The position numbers were made by a program, and so were the translations under genes. A stretch of 5,612 bases of DNA from Methanobacteriota archaeon (GTDB lineage Archaea > Thermoplasmatota > Poseidoniia > Poseidoniales > Poseidoniaceae). Location of the stretch: the NCBI GenBank assembly GCA_018662715.1, contig JABJFP010000250.1, positions 1 to 5,612 of the forward strand. The letters are read 5' to 3'. The notes beneath the pieces are model-generated. The model was not told where the DNA came from and searched no databases. It saw nothing but the letters and a program-made list of their open reading frames with translations. Shown in pieces: positions 1 to 5,512 of this stretch; within the stretch, counting starts at the first letter, position 1; the number at the start of each line of letters is the position of its first letter.

Positions 1-558
1 GTGCATGCTGGCAAGGTCGTTTTCTTTGATCATGAGGGCGTCTGTTTTAGAGAGCCGATGTGATAGGCCACCGCCCATGTGTACTGCCCATTTGTCCAAG
101 AGGCCCCAAACCGTTTTGCGCGTACAAGCAATCTGTTTTGGTGCGATGGCGGACCAACGCTTCGCATTGGTTGCAATTCCTGAAAGCTGACCCAACATGT
201 TGAGAATTGGCCGCTCAATGATAAGAAGGCTGTCTCGGTCTCCGGACAAACTGGCGATTTCATCGCCTTCCGAGACCCGTTTACCATCGCCTGCAAACCA
301 TGAGATTCGGACGGATGGCGCCCATATTTGAAGCATGTAATCTACAGCAGCACAACCGACAATCAAGCCATCTTGGCGTGCAACGATTGTAGCATCAACT
401 TGTTCTGAGCGACTTGAAAGAGGCATATCGATGCCATCATCCCCGACCAAAGCACTGACCCAGCGGTCAATGCTTGCTAGCAATTTACGACTTGCTCCAC
501 CCTCTACTGTCCACAGTTCGTGTCCGCGGTCATGAGGCACAGGTTGCTCATCGGCCAT
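1..558 (-). CDS. nadC: Nicotinate-nucleotide pyrophosphorylase (quinolinate phosphoribosyltransferase), 3'-truncated by the window edge
   Basis: Family role: converts quinolinate and PRPP to nicotinate mononucleotide, CO2 and pyrophosphate in de novo NAD synthesis in the cytoplasm. The 186 codons visible read open to base 1, and the C-terminal barrel part lies outside. Seen: an N-terminal domain with ATIVARQDGLIVG (56-68), a GDGKRVSEGD turn (90-99), ERPILN (115-120) and SGIAT (126-130). These are followed by TRKT (146-149), GGGLSHR (162-168) and LMIKEND (175-181). R116, R147, K148, H167, R168 and K178 match the quinolinate and phosphate ligands of the family. The usual GGGxNHR and IKDNH read GGGLSHR and IKEND here, a variant that leaves exact substrate use less certain. 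ModD-like paralogues are the main alternative. The start is ATG at 558; an in-frame GTG at 582 would add eight residues, and no SD site decides between them. It is divergent from the oxidoreductase gene at 637. Confidence 0.87.
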   Translation of the reverse strand, partial: MADEQPVPHDRGHELWTVEGGASRKLLASIDRWVSALVGDDGIDMPLSSRSEQVDATIVARQDGLIVGCAAVDYMLQIWAPSVRISWFAGDGKRVSEGDEIASLSGDRDSLLIIERPILNMLGQLSGIATNAKRWSAIAPKQIACTRKTVWGLLDKWAVHMGGGLSHRLSKTDALMIKENDLASMH

Positions 559-636
559 GAATGACGGAATGCGAACCTTCACTTCAAGCCAACCCTTGAA
601 CGCACATCTTTTCACCCAAGACGCTGAGGCGATGGT
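559..636. promoter_or_regulatory. Divergent intergenic region between nadC and the FAD oxidoreductase gene
   Basis: Both flanking genes must be transcribed outward from these 78 bases or from just inside the neighbouring genes. The most AT-rich stretch is ATCTTTTCA at 606-614. It lies about 23 to 31 bases upstream of the plus-strand ATG, roughly where an archaeal TATA box would sit for a transcript with a very short leader. It does not match a strong TTTATA consensus. On the minus strand the same stretch would suit the alternative GTG start at 582 better than the ATG at 558. The placement is inference. Confidence 0.3.
626..629 (+). promoter_or_regulatory. Shine-Dalgarno site of the FAD oxidoreductase gene
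   Basis: GAGG lies 7 bases before the ATG at 637. It selects that start over the out-of-frame ATG at 632, and there is no competing in-frame start close upstream. Confidence 0.55.
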
Positions 637-1737
637 ATGGCTCGTGTGACGGTGATTGGTGCGGGCCTTTCAGGACTGACAGCCGCCCTTTACGCTACAA
701 CGGCGGGCCATCATGTTGTGATTCTTGATCGCGGGGAACATCTTGGTGGGCGCGGCACCTCGGAATCTCTTGATGGAATTCCATTTGGATTTGGTCCACA
801 TTTATTACAATCAAACGGCCCACTCGCCAAGGTTACAAAGAAGGTCAGTCGCCTGAAAATGGTGCTTGGCACATTGCGTATTGACCGCCTGCACGTATCC
901 GGAGTGGGGCCACTTCGACCTCGCGGGAATGTCAAGCAAGCATCGCTACTACGGAGGGTACTGAAAGCAAACGACCGAACACATCCTGCTGTTAGCGGAG
1001 CGAACCTCCTGGCAAGTATGGGCGCTTTAGATGCGGATCTATCTCGTTTCAAAGCGTTACAAAATGGAAAGTTGTGTGTGGTCGGTGAAGGATGGTCCGG
1101 CGTTGTCGGCCGAATGGCCTCGGCGTTGGATGAAGTTGGCGTGCTTATCGAGGCAGGTTGCGACGTAGTTTCAATTCAGGAGGGAACCGTCCATCTCGCT
1201 GACAAACGTGAATTAGAAAGCGATGTCATCATTGTAGCATGCGGTTGGAAGCGAGCAAAAAAGTTACTCTCCCCGCACTGGCTAGGAGAAGAACCAGGCC
1301 TCCGACCAATCCTTGCAAGTACCGTTGATGCCGCCCTTTCTTCCCGCCCTTTGTCACAGCGACATGGAATTATTGACGAAGAGGGCGGCGTTGTTATTTT
1401 GGATTATGCTAACATCCAACCACGGATGAAGTTGGAAGGAGCCTTTCTCTCTTCAGTGGCATTTGAACGTGAAGGAGAGTCACATGAAGCCCGTCTCCAG
1501 CGTCTAAATGAAGCACTCGACCATCATGCCCCAGGATGGCGAAGCCACCTCATTCATGAGCGCCAACAACGAACAATTACCATACAAACCACCGGAGAAA
1601 AACCTGCATATGACACTCTGAGTGCTAAAGGAATACTACTCGCAGGTGAGTGGGTGGCCAGTAACCACGCTTTAGCAGATGCCGCAGCCTATACGGCCAA
1701 AGAGGCAGGCCAAAACATCTCATCCGCACTTGATTGA
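637..1737 (+). CDS. FAD-dependent oxidoreductase, amine oxidase / phytoene desaturase-like
   Basis: A 366-residue flavoprotein of the NAD(P)-binding Rossmann / amine oxidase superfamily. The N-terminus has the dinucleotide-binding GAGLSG (8-13), the acidic residue D31 that ends the second strand and would bind the ribose of FAD, and the GGR motif (37-39). FGFGPHLLQ (50-58) resembles the conserved 'f-GphxlxG' segment of this superfamily. Residues 144-202 have the second half of the FAD fold, with VVGEGWSGVV and the strand DVIIVACG. The C-terminal FAD signature is GILLAGEWVASNHALADAAA (332-351), like the CrtI/amine-oxidase ending. It is shorter than typical phytoene desaturases (about 450 to 500 residues), so the substrate domain (about 60-140 and 205-325) is reduced and the substrate cannot be named. 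Carotenoid, isoprenoid or amine oxidation are all possible. No membrane segment or signal peptide is evident. The AP endonuclease gene follows 33 bases downstream. Confidence 0.8.
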   Translation: MARVTVIGAGLSGLTAALYATTAGHHVVILDRGEHLGGRGTSESLDGIPFGFGPHLLQSNGPLAKVTKKVSRLKMVLGTLRIDRLHVSGVGPLRPRGNVKQASLLRRVLKANDRTHPAVSGANLLASMGALDADLSRFKALQNGKLCVVGEGWSGVVGRMASALDEVGVLIEAGCDVVSIQEGTVHLADKRELESDVIIVACGWKRAKKLLSPHWLGEEPGLRPILASTVDAALSSRPLSQRHGIIDEEGGVVILDYANIQPRMKLEGAFLSSVAFEREGESHEARLQRLNEALDHHAPGWRSHLIHERQQRTITIQTTGEKPAYDTLSAKGILLAGEWVASNHALADAAAYTAKEAGQNISSALD

Positions 1738-1770
1738 ATCCTTATTCACTCTCGGCCCTACGATTGAATC
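1732..1770. repeat. Pair of GATTGAATC direct repeats bracketing the oxidoreductase-xth gap
   Basis: GATTGAATC occurs at 1732-1740, where it contains the TGA stop of the oxidoreductase gene. It occurs again at 1762-1770, ending one base before the ATG of the AP endonuclease gene. The copies start exactly 30 bases apart, and each is itself an odd palindrome (GATT-G-AATC). A third copy overlaps the stop of the membrane protein gene at 5499-5507. The repeats are seen directly. Any role, such as protein binding or a duplication scar, is speculation. Confidence 0.6.
1742..1748 (+). promoter_or_regulatory. Possible TATA-like element for the AP endonuclease gene
   Basis: TTATTCA lies 23 to 29 bases upstream of the ATG at 1771. 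That is the distance expected of an archaeal TATA box driving a leaderless transcript. No SD site precedes this ATG, which fits leaderless initiation. The match to consensus is weak, so co-transcription from the oxidoreductase gene remains possible. Confidence 0.27.
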
Positions 1771-2550
1771 ATGCGCTTTGTTTCTTGGAACGTGAACGGA
1801 CTACGTGCAGCTATTCGCAAAGGAATTGATTCATACTTTGAAGAACTTGATGCGGACGTTACGATGCTCCAAGAAACAAGGACGTTAGAGGAACAACTCC
1901 CAAAGAATTGGAGCTGGCCAACAGGGTGGCAGGTGACCCTTCATCCAGCAGAAAAGAAGGGCTATTCAGGAGTTGCAACGGCCACGAAGCAGTCCCATGC
2001 CGTTCTCCAAACCGGGCATGGCGGAAGTCAGGACCCTCTTGACACAGAGGGGCGCGTGCTGGTCTGCGAAGTCAATGGAATCATTTGCATTAACACCTAT
2101 CTTCCCAGCGGCTCTAACAAGGAAGAGCGTCAACGCTTCAAAGAAGAATGGATGGCGGAATGGCGAACATTTCTCCGCCCGTATCTTGAGGACGACCGTC
2201 CCGTCATTGTTTGTGGCGACCTCAATATAGCCCACACGGAAGATGATATTTGGAATCCGAAAGGCAATGCGAAGTCCTCTGGATTTCTACCCCATGAACG
2301 TGCATGGTTTACGGATTTACTCAACGATGGATGGACTGATGCGTTTCGGCACATCGCCGGCGAAGGCAACAAACTCTACTCTTGGTGGTCAAACCGCGGT
2401 CAAGCAAGGGCCAAAGACCGCGGATGGCGAATTGATTATTTCCTTTTGAATGAGTCAGCAACCCGGGCCTTGAAAGATTGCTTCATCGTTCGCCAAGGGG
2501 GAATTGACGTCTCAGACCATGCGCCCGTTGTTTTGGATTTGGAGTTTTGA
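1771..2550 (+). CDS. xth: Exodeoxyribonuclease III family AP endonuclease
   Basis: Family role: cleaves DNA 5' of abasic sites in base excision repair and removes 3'-blocking groups; many members also have 3'-5' exonuclease activity. The 259 residues are full length for the ExoIII/APE1 family, a single endonuclease/exonuclease/phosphatase fold. The active site is complete by motif. SWNVNG carries N7, LQET carries the metal ligand E35, and INTYLPSGS carries Y110. GDLNIA carries D150 and N152, WRIDYFL carries D222, and SDHAP carries the D249-H250 pair. WWSNRGQARAKDRGWRID (205-222) matches the substrate-proximal loop of ExoIII-type rather than endonuclease/phosphatase-type relatives. The ATG has no SD site, but the protein begins exactly at the first beta strand as the family does. 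It lies 33 bases after the oxidoreductase gene and ends 5 bases from the convergent DCC gene. Confidence 0.93.
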   Translation: MRFVSWNVNGLRAAIRKGIDSYFEELDADVTMLQETRTLEEQLPKNWSWPTGWQVTLHPAEKKGYSGVATATKQSHAVLQTGHGGSQDPLDTEGRVLVCEVNGIICINTYLPSGSNKEERQRFKEEWMAEWRTFLRPYLEDDRPVIVCGDLNIAHTEDDIWNPKGNAKSSGFLPHERAWFTDLLNDGWTDAFRHIAGEGNKLYSWWSNRGQARAKDRGWRIDYFLLNESATRALKDCFIVRQGGIDVSDHAPVVLDLEF

Positions 2551-2555
2551 ACAAC

Positions 2556-2906
2556 TCATTGGTTTGACATGCGGTGACGGTACTTCGATACCAGGCGATA
2601 CACTCCGTCTCGTAGTGGTAGCGGAAAAAGCCATGCCAGTGGATACCAGATTGTGTAATACCAGCGCATGTAGAGTAACAATCGGATGCTTGCGGCTGAG
2701 CGAATGAAAGGCTGACCTGCCCGGATAAGATACATTGAATCGGCTTCTTTGATCGATTCGGAAAAACCTTCAATGAACCTCATACCTTCTTCCGAATCGA
2801 TGCCATAGATGTGCAGTTGGCTCTTCTTTGAACGGCGTTTATTGAGGAATTTAGCGAGACGGTTACAAAGGACACAGTGAGCATCAATCAAGAGGACATC
2901 CGCCAC
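2556..2906 (-). CDS. DCC family (DUF393) thiol-disulfide oxidoreductase-like protein
   Basis: A 116-residue protein of the DCC/DUF393 family, small thioredoxin-fold-like proteins assumed to handle thiol-disulfide exchange; substrates are generally unknown. Seen: the family's N-terminal motif as IDAHCVLCN, with D8 and the CxxC pair C11/C14. A DSMYLIRAGQPFIRSAASIR segment (about 56-75) corresponds to the conserved 'D-v-l-i-g-g-y-RS-A-lR' region. The C-terminal PLPLRDGVYRLVSKYRHR (95-112) matches the family's ending 'P-pLRD-vYd-ia-nRyr'. The usual DGxC glycine is alanine here. The start is GTG at 2906, supported by a GAGG site on the same strand at 2918-2915; no ATG is in frame between the upstream stop codon and the CxxC motif. 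It follows pcc1 by 13 bases, so the two are probably co-transcribed, and it converges on xth. Confidence 0.83.
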   Translation of the reverse strand: MADVLLIDAHCVLCNRLAKFLNKRRSKKSQLHIYGIDSEEGMRFIEGFSESIKEADSMYLIRAGQPFIRSAASIRLLLYMRWYYTIWYPLAWLFPLPLRDGVYRLVSKYRHRMSNQ

Positions 2907-2914
2907 ATCGACCG

Positions 2915-2918
2915 CCTC
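2915..2918 (-). promoter_or_regulatory. Shine-Dalgarno site deciding the GTG start of the DCC gene
   Basis: The minus strand reads GAGG 8 bases before the GTG at 2906. This supports a non-ATG start, and it sits just after the pcc1 stop codon, as expected for an internal operon gene. Confidence 0.5.
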
Positions 2919-2919
2919 G

Positions 2920-3141
2920 TCAATCCTCGCTTTCTACGGTGTCAAAGGACACAAGTAGGGCATCAACCGTATCACGTAGTTGTTGCAAATCCTTCTCAAC
3001 AACGATTACAGTAAGGATGACCAAATCTTGTTCCTCATCAGACTTGATTTCACATGAATGCGGGCGAGCCAATTCAACCAAACGGTGAGCGGTTTCAAGG
3101 CCCCCAGTCCAAGTTAGGGTCATTTCGTGGCGTTCCGCCAT
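2920..3141 (-). CDS. pcc1: Probable KEOPS complex subunit Pcc1
   Basis: A 73-residue acidic protein whose size and layout fit archaeal Pcc1 (CTAG/Pcc1 family). Family role: the dimerising subunit of KEOPS, which helps Kae1 transfer the threonylcarbamoyl group to A37 of ANN-decoding tRNAs (t6A). Seen: a first strand MTLTWTG (7-13), a helix ETAHRLVELARPH (16-28), and a strand pair around CEIKSDEEQDLVILTVIVVE. It closes with a helix DLQQLRDTVDALLVSFDTVE (51-70) that carries the LR-x3-(N/D) pattern of the family. Pcc1 has no catalytic residues, so the call rests on fold pattern, size and the archaeal setting. The ATG at 3141 is used; the ATG at 3123 (M7) would begin directly at the first strand and is equally plausible. 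No clear SD site precedes either. It heads a two-gene unit with the DCC gene and is divergent from hflX. Confidence 0.6.
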   Translation of the reverse strand: MAERHEMTLTWTGGLETAHRLVELARPHSCEIKSDEEQDLVILTVIVVEKDLQQLRDTVDALLVSFDTVESED

Positions 3142-3189
3142 AACAAGGTCTTGGGGTGGGCTGATATGAGGCTAATCCCCCCACTGTTC
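3142..3189. promoter_or_regulatory. Divergent pcc1-hflX control region with a central AT element
   Basis: TGATATGA at 3162-3169 is the main AT-rich element between the two genes. Its centre lies about 24.5 bases from the pcc1 ATG (3141, minus) and the same distance from one possible hflX ATG (3190, plus). This is the spacing of an archaeal TATA box for leaderless transcripts in both directions. The competing reading is that the ATG at 3166, inside this element, is the hflX start, served by the G-rich GGGGTGGG at 3153-3160. Both cannot hold for the plus strand. Confidence 0.3.
3153..3160 (+). promoter_or_regulatory. Possible Shine-Dalgarno site for the hflX ATG at 3166
   Basis: GGGGTGGG lies 5 bases before the ATG at 3166 and resembles the archaeal GGAGGTG consensus. 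It is the reason for choosing this start over the GTG at 3127, which would overlap the first codons of pcc1, and over the ATG at 3190, which has no SD site. Confidence 0.4.
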
Positions 3190-4596
3190 ATGGCCCAACC
3201 GCCCGAGGACCCCTTTGTCGTCGCCGGAAGCGGCGGTGTCGTTCTGGGGGAGGCTCGTACCAACCACGAGGGCCGTCACGCCTTGCTTTTGGTTCGGGGA
3301 GAAGAAGACACGTCGGAATTTGAGGCGTTAGTGGCTACAATGGGTATTTTAGTTGTGGAGAAAATCAACCAAAAGGGGAGTTCGGATCCTCGCAGTTACT
3401 TTGGAAAAGGCCGTCTTCAGGACGTTGCTGACGAGCGGAAAAGTGCTATCAAAGAACATCCGTGGGGAAAGGTGGACCTGGTTCTTATTCACACCAATGC
3501 AACACCACGTCAACTGGTCAACATCAGTCAGACCATTGGGCTCGAACTTTGGGACCGAGTTCGTCTCTTGTTGTCGCTTTTCACATCTCATGCATCCTCA
3601 GTTGAGGCAAGAACGCAGGTTCGGATAGCGCAATTACAATCCGACCGTACCGTTTTGCGTGAACTCATGCATCAGCAAACTACCGGAGAGCGAGCAGGAT
3701 ACGGTGGTGGTGGAGTAACTGCCCTTCAAAACGTTCTTGCGAACGTTGGCCGAGAATTAGCAAACCTTCGCCGAAGGCAGATAAGACAAACCAACGCTCA
3801 GCGAGAGCACCGGCGACAACGGGTTCGCAGTGGGGCGGTTACAGTGGGTTTAATCGGGTATACAAACGCCGGAAAATCTTCACTTTTCCGCCTTTTATCA
3901 GGGAAAAAAGTCCTCGTTGAAGACCAATTGTTTTCCACATTAGAGACGACAGTAGGACGTATGGAGGATAGCCCCCGCGTTCTTCTTGCAGACACCATCG
4001 GATTTATTGATAATATACCAAACGCTACTCTATCGGCATTTAAAGCAACTCTCGCTGAGGCGTTAGAAGCCGATTTGACTCTGGTTTTGGCTGATGCCTC
4101 CGACTCCCCCCTTGAACTAGAACGAAAACTCCTCACCACCCGACGGGAAGTGTTTGAACGGCTCTACGGTGAACCGGTAGACGATGAATTTCCGTGGAAT
4201 GATGCCATGGACCCATATCACCATTCTATGCAGGTCGTCTTGACGAAAATTGACCAAGCAGACGAGCATATGCTTGACGAAGCTCACGCAACTGTAGCAG
4301 GGCTAGGCTTTCCTCCAGCCCTTGGTATTTCAGCACATTCGGGCGTTGGAATTGATACGCTAAAAGGAGCCATACTCCGCCATTTGTTTGGTTCGCCGTC
4401 GACGGTTCATGTTCATCCATCTATGGACAATGCCGGTGATGCTGTTGAGCGGATTGTATCTGACATTTACGACCAAGGCATGGTGACTTCAAACGAACGA
4501 GACCCAAACGGAACGGTTTCGCTGACCGTGTGGCTCACTCATGCGGCTCTTGAGAAATTGAAGGCTCGCTGGAACGAGCGCATTGAAGTCAAGTAG
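3166..4596 (+). CDS. hflX: GTPase HflX
   Basis: HflX is a TRAFAC-class GTPase that binds the large ribosomal subunit; in bacteria it splits stalled or idle ribosomes, and archaeal members are thought to act similarly. It has 476 residues from this start. The N-terminal nucleotide-binding domain ends in the family motif YFGKGRL (78-84), followed by LELWDRVRLLLSLF, the HflX 'DRt-lIL-iF' segment. A glycine-rich region, GYGGGG (178-183), and an arginine-rich coiled-coil-like linker follow. The G domain has G1 GYTNAGKSS (231-239), switch I FSTLETTVG, G3 DTIGF (276-280), G4 TKID (360-363) and G5 SAHSG (389-393). The hydrophobic residue after DTIG replaces the catalytic glutamine, as in other HAS-GTPases. 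The usual GPGET element and the TLDPTTR form of switch I are altered, and an acidic loop (334-356) lies before G4. The C-terminus (about 405-476) is a small extra domain. The membrane protein gene follows after 20 bases. Confidence 0.92.
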   Translation: MRLIPPLFMAQPPEDPFVVAGSGGVVLGEARTNHEGRHALLLVRGEEDTSEFEALVATMGILVVEKINQKGSSDPRSYFGKGRLQDVADERKSAIKEHPWGKVDLVLIHTNATPRQLVNISQTIGLELWDRVRLLLSLFTSHASSVEARTQVRIAQLQSDRTVLRELMHQQTTGERAGYGGGGVTALQNVLANVGRELANLRRRQIRQTNAQREHRRQRVRSGAVTVGLIGYTNAGKSSLFRLLSGKKVLVEDQLFSTLETTVGRMEDSPRVLLADTIGFIDNIPNATLSAFKATLAEALEADLTLVLADASDSPLELERKLLTTRREVFERLYGEPVDDEFPWNDAMDPYHHSMQVVLTKIDQADEHMLDEAHATVAGLGFPPALGISAHSGVGIDTLKGAILRHLFGSPSTVHVHPSMDNAGDAVERIVSDIYDQGMVTSNERDPNGTVSLTVWLTHAALEKLKARWNERIEVK

Positions 4597-4602
4597 GGCC
4601 AC

Positions 4603-4615
4603 CTCTACCGTAGAG
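4603..4615. repeat. 13-base perfect odd palindrome just before the membrane protein start
   Basis: CTCTAC-C-GTAGAG ends one base before the ATG at 4617, inside the 20-base gap after hflX. In RNA it could form a five-pair hairpin with a CCG loop directly next to the start codon. As DNA it could be a small dimer-binding site. About one such palindrome is expected by chance in a window this size, so only its position makes it notable. Confidence 0.5.
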
Positions 4616-4616
4616 C

Positions 4617-5504
4617 ATGGCGGATGGTGCGGAGGAAGAAACTCCGTATCTCGATGAAATGATCGAAGAGACGCCGCTTTTGTTTGCCTCCTCCGGTGCG
4701 GTGTTGACAATTGAAGACCCGAACCTACACCCTATGGGGCGGGCAACAGCAATCTTCCTTTTGTTTATCTGCGCTCTTGGTTTTCTCAACGGCTTAGATT
4801 TCTCTTCTCCTGATGATGGGTTGATTCGGCCCGATGAATTCGTTTATCGCTTGGCGCAGAGCGCGCCGGTTGAAACCGCTACGTTCCGTGGTTCAGTCAT
4901 GGATGAATCAGGCCAGCCGCTTTCGGGAGCGACCGTTTACCTCTCATGGCTCGACCGAGGAACTCAAACATGGTTGTCGGTTGAAAACACAACCAGTGAA
5001 AACGGAGGGTTTGAGTTTGAAAACCTCACCCCCGGATTGATTCGTACGGATATTATCGTTGAGCGAGATGGCCATCGTGATGTTTACTCGAACCGTGTAC
5101 TTCTTTCACCTCCAGCATTGATTGAACCAATCGGTTTCACGACCCTCTCATTCAACGTGCCATCATCCGAAACCTTCGCCAATCAGCCTTGTGAAGACCC
5201 AGGTGTGACTGATTGTGAGATTCGCGAAATTGATATGACTCCGACACAAATGGACCATCCTTTGATGGACCCGAGTGCTTCTGCAACCTATGTATTGGTT
5301 GGATTTGGATTCATGGGCCTCGCACTTATCGCAGCCGGATTCAGTATTTGGGCTCTAAAAAACGGCTCCATCGGGTTATTGAGAACCTCTGCTGGCCTTT
5401 CCATATTTACAATGGGTCACTATTACTCAGCCTGTATTCTTGGATTGTTAGCATTCGTACTCACATTCGCTATCCCACGACGACGTATTCCATTGACCGA
5501 TTGA
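4617..5504 (+). CDS. Membrane protein with carboxypeptidase regulatory-like (Ig-fold) domain, function unknown
   Basis: I do not recognise a specific gene. The 295-residue product has an acidic N-terminal tail (1-40, many E and D) and a first membrane segment at about 43-60 (RATAIFLLFICALGFLNG region). A soluble domain follows at about 86-180. FRGSVMDESGQPLSGATVYL (90-109) followed by ENGGFEFENLTPG (128-140) is the pattern of the carboxypeptidase regulatory-like/CNA-B-type beta sandwich. A linker with two cysteines (C191, C200) could hold a disulfide. Membrane segments follow at about 224-247 and 257-286; the last may be a helical hairpin, because a single crossing would place PRRR (287-290) outside, against the positive-inside rule. 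If the acidic tail is cytoplasmic, the beta-sandwich domain faces outward. No enzyme motif is seen. Lying 20 bases after hflX with no separate promoter visible, it is probably co-transcribed. ATG 4617 lacks an SD site. It converges on the carbonic anhydrase gene. Confidence 0.8.
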   Translation: MADGAEEETPYLDEMIEETPLLFASSGAVLTIEDPNLHPMGRATAIFLLFICALGFLNGLDFSSPDDGLIRPDEFVYRLAQSAPVETATFRGSVMDESGQPLSGATVYLSWLDRGTQTWLSVENTTSENGGFEFENLTPGLIRTDIIVERDGHRDVYSNRVLLSPPALIEPIGFTTLSFNVPSSETFANQPCEDPGVTDCEIREIDMTPTQMDHPLMDPSASATYVLVGFGFMGLALIAAGFSIWALKNGSIGLLRTSAGLSIFTMGHYYSACILGLLAFVLTFAIPRRRIPLTD

Positions 5505-5509
5505 ATCGG
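5497..5509. repeat. 13-base perfect odd palindrome over the membrane protein stop codon
   Basis: CCGATT-G-AATCGG contains the TGA stop at 5502-5504 and the third copy of GATTGAATC. It sits in the 8-base gap between two convergent genes. It could form only a short hairpin (four pairs, five-base loop) and has no T-run directly after it, so it is not a convincing terminator. Confidence 0.5.
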
Positions 5510-5512
5510 GAC

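Noticed and set aside
30..296. 88-codon open frame on the minus strand
   Set aside because: It lies in another frame within nadC, whose own frame gives clear family motifs. The alternative product has no recognisable features.
711..1052. 113-codon minus-strand open frame opposite the oxidoreductase gene
   Set aside because: It is the antisense of a well-supported gene; its arginine- and proline-rich, low-information product is typical of a shadow frame.
637..1737. L-aspartate oxidase (NadB) for the gene divergent from nadC
   Set aside because: Context would suggest it, but the protein is too short and has the CrtI/amine-oxidase type C-terminal FAD motif rather than the succinate dehydrogenase/NadB-type active-site motifs.
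2483..2773. Minus-strand open frame spanning the xth-DCC junction
   Set aside because: It overlaps the ends of two convergent genes with clear family matches and has no domain signal of its own.
3127..3165. GTG at 3127 as the hflX start, adding 13 residues
   Set aside because: It would overlap the first codons of pcc1 on the other strand and has no SD site. The added residues do not look like family sequence, while ATGs at 3166 and 3190 are available.
3798..4139. 113-codon minus-strand open frame opposite the HflX G domain
   Set aside because: It is antisense to conserved GTPase motifs, has biased Ser/Arg composition, and shows no plausible start site context.
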